Positions 8,521 to 16,545 of a stretch of 57,853 nt of DNA are shown here, one piece after another (the first letter of the stretch is position 1; each line of letters starts with the position of its first letter). A program made the position numbers and the translations under genes. The stretch spans positions 1-57,853 of the forward strand of contig NZ_JAGPXX010000035.1 of assembly GCF_018070345.1 (NCBI RefSeq). Direction: 5' to 3'. The notes beneath the pieces were generated by a model that worked only from the letters and a program-made list of their open reading frames with translations, was not told where the DNA came from and did no database searches. The DNA is from Streptomyces sp. F63. Its GTDB lineage: Bacteria > Actinomycetota > Actinomycetes > Streptomycetales > Streptomycetaceae.

Positions 8521-9089
8521 TCAGTCCGGTCGTGCTGCTTCCCACCTCCATGAGGTTCGGCGAGGGAGGCCGTCGAGGTTCTCCGCGGCCGGTGCACCAG
8601 AGGAGTACCCGGGTGGGGTCCCCGGGCGGGGCGGCGGGGAAGAGCCGGGTGAGTACTGCTGCGCTCAGCTGCTGGCGGCAGCCAGGTCACGGACAGTCCC
8701 CGCGTGATGTCGTGGGTATGCAGCAGGGCTTCGGCGACGCTCATCGCGGCGAACCCTTCGGGGTCGCACGGACCCCAGTGCCAGGCCCTCAGGGTGGAGT
8801 TGGCTGTGGCCAGGGCGCTGCTGAGCAGTCCGCCGCAGGCGGTGACGGCCTGGAGTACGTCGGCCGGCGAGGCAGTGGGGCGAACGTTCAGGTCGATGGG
8901 AAGGTAGGCGTCGGTGGGCTGTGCTGCCAGCTGCCCTGCGTAGGCCAGCAGGTCGTGGCCGACGTGGGCTGCTGTTTGCCAGCAGGTCCATTCGAGCGGC
9001 CCCGCCGGCACCGTCCAGTCCTCGGAGGTCTGGGGGCCGAGCACCCGCAGCATCTCTGCTACGGCGGCGTCGACGTCTTGATGGTCCAT
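8521..9089 (-). pseudogene. DinB/MDMPI-type (maleylpyruvate isomerase N-terminal domain) protein, frameshifted
   Basis: The first 140 or so residues read as a normal four-helix MDMPI/DinB-like protein, with WTCWQTAAHVGHDLLAY supplying the first metal-type histidine and AEALLHTHDITRG the later ones. After GLSVTWLPPA (about 8671) the family continuation LSAAVLTRLFP...GDPTRVLLWCTGRGE is found one frame over. The expected tail RTSWRWEAARPD plus stop (TGA, 8521-8523) is in the third frame. Two single-base shifts are needed to restore the protein, so it is either decayed or affected by base errors. Read without correction, the frame stays open to 8481. Confidence 0.6.
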
Positions 9090-9350
9090 GCAGAGCTCCT
9101 CGCGGTCCGTGTTGTGACGGTGGGCTGGGCTGGTGTCGATTTCACAGGCCGCTGGCCATCTGGGCCCGCGGCACGGATCACTTCAGCGTCACCAAGGTGT
9201 CGGTCGTGCGCTTCGAGGCCCTTCTGCGTAACCACCGCGCCGAGCCTCTGACAGCCGGCGCGCTGTCTGAAGATGCCCTAATTCGTCTGCCAGAGTGATT
9301 CGGCCCCCCGGAGGCGTATCTCACCAGCCTGAGGCAAGCGTTGGAGAGGT

Positions 9351-9737
9351 ATGTGGAGAAACAGGGTCTTGGCGCCGGTGTTGGCCGTACTCTTCGTGGT
9401 CTCGACGGCCGAGTCAGCGGCGGCGGACAGTAGCGCGTGCACGCATCATTTCTCCGGGCCGCAGATTTGCATCCGCCTGGAAGGACGTAACGACTACAAC
9501 ACGGTGATCGGGTTCTGGGTCAATCCGCCGAAGAGAGTGAAGTCCCGTCCCGTGAGTCTTTACTGGAACGGAAAACTGGACAGCACTGGCAGGGCGACCC
9601 GCGTAGGGAGGACTCTGAGTTACAAGTGGTCGTCGCTAATGACGGGGACGAACACCAAGCTGTGCGTGAAGTTCAAAGGCAGTCAGCGAATGGCCTGTCA
9701 GCACACGCGCTGGGTGGGCGACCGCGTAAGTCCCTGA
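9351..9737 (+). CDS. Small secreted protein, unknown function
   Basis: The product is 128 residues with GGAG five bases before the ATG. A signal peptide is visible: positive MWRNR, hydrophobic VLAPVLAVLFVV, and a likely cleavage at SAAA-DSS. The mature part of about 102 residues has four cysteines (in ACTHHF, QICIRL, KLCVKF, MACQHT), suggesting two disulfides, and is rich in basic residues and tryptophan. I recognise no family. Release outside the cell is the only inference I support. Confidence 0.6.
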   Translation: MWRNRVLAPVLAVLFVVSTAESAAADSSACTHHFSGPQICIRLEGRNDYNTVIGFWVNPPKRVKSRPVSLYWNGKLDSTGRATRVGRTLSYKWSSLMTGTNTKLCVKFKGSQRMACQHTRWVGDRVSP

Positions 9738-10003
9738 CCCTGGAAGGCGCTGCCCGCGGCCGTTACGGTAGCGCGCGGCGTACTGCTGGGCTTGGATCTT
9801 ACGAGGTACTGCGAGTCACGCCGTGAGGGTCGGTGGCCGGAACGTCTACTCGTCCAGCCAGACACGGCTTCCTCAACGGAAATGCCAGCCGCTTTGGCTT
9901 CGGGATCGGCGTGGTGCTCGAAGCGCCGGGGCTCATCGACCAGTTCCCTCGAACGGCGAGGGACACCGGACTCGGAGAGTTACCCCTTGATGTCCGGGCC
10001 GAG
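9738..10003. other. Region without a supported gene at the left edge of the conjugative element
   Basis: No convincing gene is seen. The minus strand has a short reading frame (LVDEPRRFEHHADPEA...) that could be a gene remnant, but it has no start and no recognisable family. The left attachment site of the mobile element should lie near here. I could not find a matching direct repeat after the integrase gene. Confidence 0.35.
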
Positions 10004-10040
10004 ATTGGGGTGGGCCCTCAGGAGGAAGGGCCCACCCAAT
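10004..10040 (-). terminator. Terminator hairpin behind the MarR/wHTH regulator
   Basis: The sequence ATTGGGGTGGGCCCT...AGGGCCCACCCAAT forms a 14-bp stem with one bulged base around an 8-base loop. It lies 10 bases past the stop of the minus-strand regulator gene, the right place for an intrinsic terminator. Confidence 0.6.
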
Positions 10041-10050
10041 GGTTCCGTGG

Positions 10051-10923
10051 CTACTTGTCGTCCGAAGCCGCCAGGCGGTAGGTGCGCGGCTTCTCGCTCA
10101 CCTGTTCCGCTACGCCCTGTTCAGCGAGCGTGACGAGCGCGTTGGCGATGGCACCCGAGGACTTCTCGATCTGGCGGCTGATCTTGGTGGCGGTGAATGC
10201 CTCGCCGGGATGTGCTGTCAGGTGGTCGATGACCATCTGACGCAGGCCGCCCGGCGCGAGACGCTTCTTTCCATTCGCCGAGTACGGTGTCGCCATTCCC
10301 GGCGGTGTCGGCCTCTGCCCGGTGGTCCCGTGCGGAGGCTGCGATTCCTCCTGCTTGGGGCTGTCGCTGTCTTCGTCGCGCGGATTCTCGACGTGGTTGT
10401 CATCGCCGTCACCGGCCTCGGGGTCGGGCTGAGGTGCGCTCTGCTGAGAGCTGACCGGGAACACCGTGGAGCCGTCCGGGACGATGCCTTCCGGTGCGGA
10501 GGGGGTGTTTGCGGTGGTTTCCGCGTCAGGGCTGTTGCCCTCTTCGGGCAGCGGGCCCGGCTGTGGGGCCGGGTCGGCCGACGGCTCGGGCTGAGCTTCG
10601 GCAGGGGCGTCGTTGGTGCCTTCGCCTGGGGCGGCCTCACGCTCGGGGGCGGGGCGCCAGCGGTCGGGGATGCGGCGGGCTCCCTCGTGGCCGCCGGGGG
10701 TACGTACGGCCAAGCCCTGCTTCTCGAGGAGGGTGAGCGCCTTTCCGGTGGTGGAGCGGCCCACATCGGCGGAGAGGGCGAGTTCCGTGACCGTGGCACC
10801 GTCGGGGTGGCCGACCAACGCGGTGTAGACGGCTGCGGGTGCGCCCGTGAGCCCTGCGAGGGAAGCGGGCTTCGGGGCCGGGTGCTGCGTCTGCTTGGTG
10901 CCGTCGGGGGTGGTGTCAGACAT
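10051..10923 (-). CDS. MarR-like winged-helix regulator of the conjugative element
   Basis: This 290-residue protein starts at ATG 10923. It has two winged-helix-like ends joined by a long, disordered, Pro/Glu/Gln-rich linker (about residues 100-210). The N-terminal part has AAVYTALVGHPDGATVTELA and a recognition helix around GRSTTGKALTLLEKQGLAV. The C-terminal part has LRQMVIDHLTAHPGEAFTATKI followed by SGAIANALVTLAEQGV, a second helix-turn-helix. This is the arrangement of MarR-type regulators carried by Streptomyces conjugative elements. It is transcribed in the same direction as the T4SS genes but separated by 371 bp, so it probably has its own promoter. Confidence 0.65.
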   Translation of the reverse strand: MSDTTPDGTKQTQHPAPKPASLAGLTGAPAAVYTALVGHPDGATVTELALSADVGRSTTGKALTLLEKQGLAVRTPGGHEGARRIPDRWRPAPEREAAPGEGTNDAPAEAQPEPSADPAPQPGPLPEEGNSPDAETTANTPSAPEGIVPDGSTVFPVSSQQSAPQPDPEAGDGDDNHVENPRDEDSDSPKQEESQPPHGTTGQRPTPPGMATPYSANGKKRLAPGGLRQMVIDHLTAHPGEAFTATKISRQIEKSSGAIANALVTLAEQGVAEQVSEKPRTYRLAASDDK

Positions 10924-11282
10924 GGGGAACCTCGTTTCGTGCAGTGTGATGGGTGAGGTCCCCGGCCGGGGGTGGCCCTCGGTGTGTGGGCCGCGGGGGC
11001 CGCCGGGCGCGTGCGCATCGCGTTTCTCCCGGGCGGCATGGCGATGGGTGCGAGCGGCTTCATGGGGCTTCGCCGATCCGCTCGATCCGTCGGCCGCGAC
11101 CATGGACGCTCGCCTCCGGCAGGAAGTCAAGCAAGTGGGTCGGTCAGCGGATCCGCGCTGGTGAGAGAGCGTTACTTCCGCCGGTCGTCTGCCTTTTGGG
11201 GATCGGTGGACCGATCGGTGAGCGGCGGTCCGGAGCCGGGGGCGTGCGGGTGCCGATCGGGTTCCGGCGCGCGGAGGTGTTC
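10924..11282. other. Upstream region of the regulator
   Basis: This intergenic stretch holds no gene I can support. It must contain the promoter for the minus-strand regulator, but no clear promoter hexamers stand out. Confidence 0.35.
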
Positions 11283-11310
11283 GGACCCGGCCGGTCAGTC
11301 GGCCGGGTCC
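11283..11310 (-). terminator. Terminator hairpin at the end of the T4SS operon
   Basis: A perfect 10-bp inverted repeat (GGACCCGGCC / GGCCGGGTCC) with an 8-base loop straddles the stop codon (11295-11297) of the last gene of the minus-strand T4SS operon. The stop codon itself lies in the loop, so translation would open the hairpin until termination. Confidence 0.5.
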
Positions 11311-12182
11311 GGTGGGTGGCGGGTGAGCAGTTGTTCGCGGATCTGTCGGGCGCGTTGCGGACCGATGCGCAGATCGGTGCGAAGTCGCCAGATGCTCACG
11401 GGTTTTCCGGTGGCGGCGCGGGCTGCGTTGTCCAGGGCTACCGCGAACGGCCACACGTCGGCTTTTCCGGCCCTGTCATCGTCGGGCTGGGGCTGGGATG
11501 CCAGGTCCGGGTTGTCGGCGGCGTGGTCGCCCGTGTGGGGCGGGAGGTTCTTTGTGCCGCTGGTGACCGGGTGGTCGGCTTGGGGCGTGGAGCAGTCGGA
11601 TCTGCCCTCCCGGTGATCCGCACTCGCCCGATCTGGGTCGGTGGTGTCCGGATCGGTGGGGTCTTGGACCGATCGGTCGGCGGTGGCTGTGGGCGAGGCG
11701 GGCGGAGGGGAGGGAGCGGCTGGGTCGGGGGAGCCGATCCGGCTGAGAAGGGCGGTGACGGTCCGTCGGTATGCGGCGATCGTCTCGGTCAGGGCGATCA
11801 GGAGCAGGGCCGGGGTCAGATGGAGCAGCACGGCCGCCGGGTCGGCTTGTCGGGGCCAGCCGATCTGGCCGTCCGGCCACAGGCTTTCCCAGGAGTTCAT
11901 GAGGGCGGCGGTGCATCCGGCGCCCCAGCGCAGCGCGGTCGACCAGGTGGGCGGACGGATGCCCCAGGAGGCGAGTCGGGCGTCCACGTAGAGGACGCCG
12001 GCCAGGGCGGTGCCGATCATGGGGTCGAGGAGGATGGCGATGGGCAGGGGGACGCCGCGGCTGGTGGCGAAGCGGGTGACGTTGACGGTGGTGAAGACCA
12101 GGGCGAGGATCGCCACCGCGGACAGCACCCAGGTCATGGACCGCAGCAGGCCGATGGCTTCGCGGGTGGCGACCTGCTTCAT
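11295..12182 (-). CDS. Membrane protein of the conjugative element, unknown function
   Basis: This 295-residue protein has an N-terminal membrane domain with hydrophobic segments near residues 12-32 (SMTWVLSAVAILALVFTTVN), 46-64, and 118-135 (VLLHLTPALLLIALTETI). A Pro/Ser/Asp-rich disordered stretch follows (about 150-230). The C-terminus ends in a short helix-turn-helix-like segment (VSIWRLRTDLRIGPQRARQI). The topology resembles DUF2637-type membrane proteins of Streptomyces mobile elements. Its start overlaps the wall-hydrolase stop (ATGA), so it is co-translated with the T4SS genes. Confidence 0.6.
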   Translation of the reverse strand: MKQVATREAIGLLRSMTWVLSAVAILALVFTTVNVTRFATSRGVPLPIAILLDPMIGTALAGVLYVDARLASWGIRPPTWSTALRWGAGCTAALMNSWESLWPDGQIGWPRQADPAAVLLHLTPALLLIALTETIAAYRRTVTALLSRIGSPDPAAPSPPPASPTATADRSVQDPTDPDTTDPDRASADHREGRSDCSTPQADHPVTSGTKNLPPHTGDHAADNPDLASQPQPDDDRAGKADVWPFAVALDNAARAATGKPVSIWRLRTDLRIGPQRARQIREQLLTRHPPDPAD

Positions 12183-13096
12183 CGGGTATCACCGCCTGTT
12201 GCTGCGGGCCTGGTCGCTCCTTGGAAGGTCGGGCTGCTGGTGCGTGCGGGGCCTTCGCGGATGACCATGCCGGGGCGCGGGGCGTCGATGGCCCGGCCGC
12301 TTCCGATGTAGATGGAGACGTGGGTGATGTTGCTCGGGCTGGGGCCGAAGAACAGCAGGTCGCCCGGTGCCGGCCGAGCGCCCTTGGGCAGGCGGGGGCC
12401 GTGGTCGTACTGGGCTTGGGCGACGCGGGGGATGGTGATGCCGGCGGCGCGGTAGGCGGCCTGGGTCAGCCCGGAGCAGTCGAAGCCGCCCTCGGCCGGT
12501 CCGTCGCCGCCCCATACATAGGGGGTGCCGAGCTGGGCGCGGGCGAAGGCGATCACCTTGGCGGCGGCGCGGCCTGGGGCGGCGGGTTCGGCCGCCGCGT
12601 ACCCGTCCGCGATCTTGAGGACTTGCCGCACGTAGGCGTCGCTGTGGTTGTAGTGCCAGATCGCCCGGGGAAGGTTCTTGCCGTGGCGGGCGCCATGGGC
12701 GCACAGCAGCCTGGCCGCGGCGTACACGGCGTCGACCGGGTCCCAGGGCGTGGGCGGCTTTCTCCCGCCGGGCGGGACCGGCTGCGCGTACGCGGCGAAG
12801 GTGGACGGCAGGAACTGCATCGGGCCGACGGCGCCCGCGGAGGACACCATGGTGGGGTGCCGTCCGTGGTCGGTCTCGACCTTCCCGATCGCGGCCAGGA
12901 CGGTCCAGGACAGGCCCGGGCACTCGGGCTCCGCACGCCGGTAGAGGGCGAGCATGGCCGAGGGGATATCGGCAAGGGCGCGCTGACTTGGAGGCGGACC
13001 GCCGAGCAGCGCGGCAACGGCCACGACGACGAGCAGCGGCAGGGCCACGACCGCGCAGCCGATGCCGCCTGCCGTCTTGGCAAACGCCGAACTCAC
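12179..13096 (-). CDS. VirB1-like bifunctional wall hydrolase (SLT transglycosylase + NlpC/P60)
   Basis: The protein has 305 residues from GTG 13096, which overlaps the Replic_Relax stop by 4 bases. A membrane anchor lies at about 8-28 (GGIGCAVVALPLLVVVAVAA). Next is a lytic-transglycosylase domain (about 45-150) with the glutamate in LAAIGKVETDHG and the GPMQFLPSTF motif. A C-terminal NlpC/P60 peptidase domain (about 180-300) has the catalytic cysteine in FDCSGLTQ and the histidine in HVSIYIG. Such enzymes open peptidoglycan locally so a conjugation channel can cross the wall. The same two-domain form occurs in Gram-positive T4SS systems. Confidence 0.9.
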   Translation of the reverse strand: MSSAFAKTAGGIGCAVVALPLLVVVAVAALLGGPPPSQRALADIPSAMLALYRRAEPECPGLSWTVLAAIGKVETDHGRHPTMVSSAGAVGPMQFLPSTFAAYAQPVPPGGRKPPTPWDPVDAVYAAARLLCAHGARHGKNLPRAIWHYNHSDAYVRQVLKIADGYAAAEPAAPGRAAAKVIAFARAQLGTPYVWGGDGPAEGGFDCSGLTQAAYRAAGITIPRVAQAQYDHGPRLPKGARPAPGDLLFFGPSPSNITHVSIYIGSGRAIDAPRPGMVIREGPARTSSPTFQGATRPAATGGDTR

Positions 13097-14079
13097 GGCC
13101 CGATCTCTAGGGTGGGCGGCAGTGGGGGCACGGGGAGCGTCAGGGGTGTGTCGGCGTCGCTCGGTTCCAGGCCGCCGGCCGGGGTGAGGCCGGGCCAGTG
13201 GGCGGCGAGGCCGGTGAGGGTGGTGCGTTGGCCGCCGGGCTGGAGTGGTGTCCACCAGGGGCCCCAAGGGCTGGTGGTGGTGAAGTCCGCGGAGGAGGTG
13301 GCCACGTGCAGGCCCAGTTCGGCGGCGGGACGGGCCAGGCGGTGGCGCAGGGCCTGGTCGCGGGAGGCCGTGCGGGTGTGGATGAGCAGGGCGGGGCGGC
13401 CGCCGGTCGCGGTGGTGAAGGCGGCATAGCCGGTGAGCTTGGCCTCGACGCGGGGCAGGGTCTGGCTGCCGGTGTCGTATTCGAGGAAGAACGGCAGCAG
13501 CAGGCCGTCGTCCTGCCAGTGGGCGTAGGCGTCCGGGCGGATGATGTCGCTCCAGCGGCGGGCGCAGGAGCTTTCCGACAGCCACAGGGGCAGGTCGGCT
13601 CCTGGGGTGGTGCGGGCCCGGGCGGCGAGGTGGGAGAGGAGTTCGTTGACGCCCAGGTCGTGGCCGAGGGAGGGCGAGTAGGCGATGCGGCCGGTGTGGG
13701 AGGGGCGCCATCCCAGGGCGGTGGTGTCGACTCCGGCGTGGGCGGCGAGGAGGGCGGCTCCGGTGGGGCCGAGGGTGTAGTGCTCGGGGGCCGAGCCGTA
13801 CTGGGTGAGGGGGCGGAAGGAGTCGAGGACGGCGTGCTGGTGCAGGGTGCGCAGGCGGCGCTGGGCCGAGCGGAGTGAGGTGTAGGCGAGGCGGGCGATC
13901 TGGTGGGTGGTGAACACCCGGTGCTCGTGGAGCATCCGGGCGAGCCACAGGTCGCGGTCGGTGAGGCGGCGGGCGAGTGCGGCGACGTCCTCGGGGCGGA
14001 CGGGACGGTGGCGGGTGGTGGCGGCACGGGCGGTGTAGCGGGAGCCGGGGCCGTGGGCGGGGCGGGGGAGTGCGGGCAT
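13093..14079 (-). CDS. Replic_Relax (replication-relaxation) family protein
   Basis: This 328-residue protein begins with a winged-helix segment (LTDRDLWLARMLHEHRVFTT, then QIARLAYTSLRSAQRRL). A second block, GRIAYSPSLGHDLGVNELLSHLA, leads into a nuclease-like core with IRPDAYAHW and FFLEYDTGSQTLPRVEAKL. The D-x(n)-E-Y-D/E-x-K pattern is typical of the Replic_Relax family, named for a proposed role in plasmid replication or relaxation. It lies between the coupling ATPase and the wall hydrolase. It may process DNA for transfer, which matters because I see no standard relaxase. Confidence 0.75.
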   Translation of the reverse strand: MPALPRPAHGPGSRYTARAATTRHRPVRPEDVAALARRLTDRDLWLARMLHEHRVFTTHQIARLAYTSLRSAQRRLRTLHQHAVLDSFRPLTQYGSAPEHYTLGPTGAALLAAHAGVDTTALGWRPSHTGRIAYSPSLGHDLGVNELLSHLAARARTTPGADLPLWLSESSCARRWSDIIRPDAYAHWQDDGLLLPFFLEYDTGSQTLPRVEAKLTGYAAFTTATGGRPALLIHTRTASRDQALRHRLARPAAELGLHVATSSADFTTTSPWGPWWTPLQPGGQRTTLTGLAAHWPGLTPAGGLEPSDADTPLTLPVPPLPPTLEIGP

Positions 14080-14139
14080 GGCGGATCACCACCGGGGGTG
14101 TGAGGGGCAGGTGGCCGAACGGGCTTGCGTTGGGGGAGT

Positions 14140-16545
14140 TCAGGGGCCGGTGGCCGGGCGAGGGCCGTTGCGGGCCGCGGCGGCTTCGCGCAGGTCCTTG
14201 GCGCGGCCGGGTACGCCGGGCGGGAGAGGGCGGGTGGTGAGGGTGAAGGCGGCGGATTCCGCGCCGCCGGTCAGCAGGTGGGCGGCGGCCTGGAAGGGGC
14301 CGAGGTGGGCGAGGTCGTGCGCGGCCAGGGTGGGGAGCGTGTGTCGTTCCAGGGCGTTGGCGTCCTCGGGGGAGGCGTTGAAGAAGATCTTGTTGCGGGC
14401 GTTGGCGGAGATGCCTTCGCGCAGGTCGCGGGGGAGTTGGGCGAGGTGCTGGTGGGCCAGGAGCATGGACAGGCGGTAGCCGCGGGCCTCGGCGAGCATG
14501 TCCTCCAGGGGGTAGGGGAGGGTGAGAAAGTTGTGGGCCTCGTCGATGCTCAAGGTGGCGTCGATCCGGGAGTGTTCGGGGGTGCGGGCGCGGGCGGAGG
14601 CAACCTGCCAGGTCCCGGCGACGATGAAGGATCCCAGCAGCCGGGCGGTCTCCTCGCCGAGGGCGCCCTTGGGCAGGCGGGCCAGCAGGATGCCGCCGTC
14701 GAGTACGCGGGCGAGGTCGAAGGTGGAGGGGCCGGCGGCGATGGCGCGGCGGGCGAAGTCGCGCAGCAGGAAGGCGCGGAGCTTGTTCATCACCGGGCCG
14801 ACCACGGCCGCGCGGGAGGGCTCGGAGAGGGTCTCGTACCAGGCCCAGAAGCCGCGCAGCACCGGGTCCTTCAGCGCGGGGACGATGCGGAGCCGGTAGG
14901 CGCTCTCGCCCAGCAGGCGGGGGACGTCGGCGAGGGTGACCAGCTGGTGGGTGCGGTCGCGGTGCTTGAGGAGGGTCAGGCAGGCGGCGCGCATCACGTC
15001 GTCGGTTCGTGGTCCCCAGAAGGCGGTGAAGATGCGGCGGAAGATGCCGGTGATGTTGTCGACGACGACGTCGATGTCCGTCCCGTCCAGCACGTTCAGG
15101 CAGGGCGGGACGTGGGGGTCGTCGGGGTCGATGAGGACGAGCCGGTCGGCGCAGGTGTCCGGCAGCCGGTCCAGCAGGTCGGTGACCAGGTCGCCTTTGG
15201 GGTCGATGACGATGACGCCCCGGTGGTTGCGCACGTCATCCAGGGCGAGGTTGGCGATGAGGGTGGACTTGCCGGAGCCGGTGGCGCCCATGACGTGGAG
15301 GTGGTGGCGGGCATCGGGCACCGCCAGGCCCACGCCGCGGCGGGCTCCCGCATCGGAGCGGCCCAGCGGTTTGACGCCGTTGCCCGGGGCTGGTTCGGGG
15401 ATCGGCGGGGGTGGCAGGACGGAGCGGGCGCCGGCCCGCCGCAGGCCGGGGGCGTCCGCGTCGAGGGGGAGATGGGCAAGGGCCGCGAGTTCCGGTACGG
15501 ACAGCAGCGCGGCGCGTGAGAGCGGGAAGCGCCGGCCGTTCAGGACCCGTTGGGGGTGGCGGAGGCGGGTGCGGGCGAGGTAGGTGCGGTCGGCGTACAG
15601 GCCGAAGGCGGAGGCGATGGCGTGGGCCCGGCCACGCGCCACGTCCTGAGCGCGCTCGGTCTTTGGCGCGCAGGTGGCGGCGTAGGTGAGCGCGTACTGC
15701 CACTGCGGGCCGGAGAGCTTGACCGCCACCTGCCGTACGGCGGCGCTGTGTTCGGGGTCCTGCTTGCCCGTCGCGGCGGGCTTGGCTTGGTGTAGGAGGA
15801 ACGCGGCCAGCGCGGGCAGCCGGGAGGGGGAGCGGCCGCTCTTCAGCCGCCGGGCCTGGCGGCGGGCGCGGCGGAGTGTGGCGCCGGTGGCCGGGCGGGC
15901 CAGGATCTGCACGCACGCGGACTCGTCCTCGGCCATGCCGGTCGCGGCCTGCAGCAGGGCGCGCAGCGGGTCGCAGGCATGGTCGGTGCGCAGCGGCAGG
16001 ACGGTACGGCGGGCCGGGCGCAGCCGCCCGGCGGTGACGATGTGCCCGCCGGGGAGCAGGGGCGCGGGTTCGGTGACGCGGGTGTGGGCGCCGGGCCAGG
16101 CGGCTTCGACGGCGCGGCGCACCAGGCCCAGCGGCACCGCGCTGGGCGTCCACAGGCGGATCCGCAGACCGGTGTGGGACCAGGCGTATTCGAAGGCGAG
16201 GTGCGGCTGGCCCGTGGTGGCCCGGCGCCACCACGGGCGGAGGATCCCGGAGAGCTGAGCCCACAGCACTTCGCCGCCCCGGGCCGCGACAGCGGGCGGG
16301 GTGAGGATCTCCACACAGCGCGCGCCCTCGGCGAGACGCCGCTCGCGCAGCGCGTGCAGCCGGTACCGCAGCGCGTAGCCACCGGCCGCGGCGACGGCGG
16401 CGCCGCAGGCAAGGAGAGGCGCCTGCGCCCCGAGCCGGCCGAGGCCGTCGCCGATGACGGCCGTCCAGAAGCCGCCGGGATCGGTGAGGAAGTCCACCAG
16501 CGGCCCACCCGGTGGTGAGGCGGCGATCTGCGCGAGGGCGGTCAT
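14140..16545 (-). CDS. VirD4/TraG-like conjugative coupling ATPase
   Basis: This 801-residue protein has a hydrophobic N-terminal segment (about residues 40-58). The P-loop is at 420-428 (GATGSGKST), followed by NHRGVIVIDPKGDLV. Walker B is in TLSIDEAHNF and a later helicase-like block is HQHLAQLPRDLREGIS. This layout is that of VirD4/TraG-type coupling proteins, which hand DNA to the secretion channel. The long domain between the anchor and the P-loop (about 90-400) is typical of the actinomycete version. Its start overlaps the VirB4 stop (ATGA). A 60-bp gap separates it from the Replic_Relax gene. Confidence 0.88.
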   Translation of the reverse strand: MTALAQIAASPPGGPLVDFLTDPGGFWTAVIGDGLGRLGAQAPLLACGAAVAAAGGYALRYRLHALRERRLAEGARCVEILTPPAVAARGGEVLWAQLSGILRPWWRRATTGQPHLAFEYAWSHTGLRIRLWTPSAVPLGLVRRAVEAAWPGAHTRVTEPAPLLPGGHIVTAGRLRPARRTVLPLRTDHACDPLRALLQAATGMAEDESACVQILARPATGATLRRARRQARRLKSGRSPSRLPALAAFLLHQAKPAATGKQDPEHSAAVRQVAVKLSGPQWQYALTYAATCAPKTERAQDVARGRAHAIASAFGLYADRTYLARTRLRHPQRVLNGRRFPLSRAALLSVPELAALAHLPLDADAPGLRRAGARSVLPPPPIPEPAPGNGVKPLGRSDAGARRGVGLAVPDARHHLHVMGATGSGKSTLIANLALDDVRNHRGVIVIDPKGDLVTDLLDRLPDTCADRLVLIDPDDPHVPPCLNVLDGTDIDVVVDNITGIFRRIFTAFWGPRTDDVMRAACLTLLKHRDRTHQLVTLADVPRLLGESAYRLRIVPALKDPVLRGFWAWYETLSEPSRAAVVGPVMNKLRAFLLRDFARRAIAAGPSTFDLARVLDGGILLARLPKGALGEETARLLGSFIVAGTWQVASARARTPEHSRIDATLSIDEAHNFLTLPYPLEDMLAEARGYRLSMLLAHQHLAQLPRDLREGISANARNKIFFNASPEDANALERHTLPTLAAHDLAHLGPFQAAAHLLTGGAESAAFTLTTRPLPPGVPGRAKDLREAAAARNGPRPATGP

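Noticed and set aside
12221..13429. Long plus-strand frame opposite the wall hydrolase and Replic_Relax genes
   Set aside because: Its translation is Gly/Arg/Val-rich without domains, while the minus strand carries conserved catalytic motifs.
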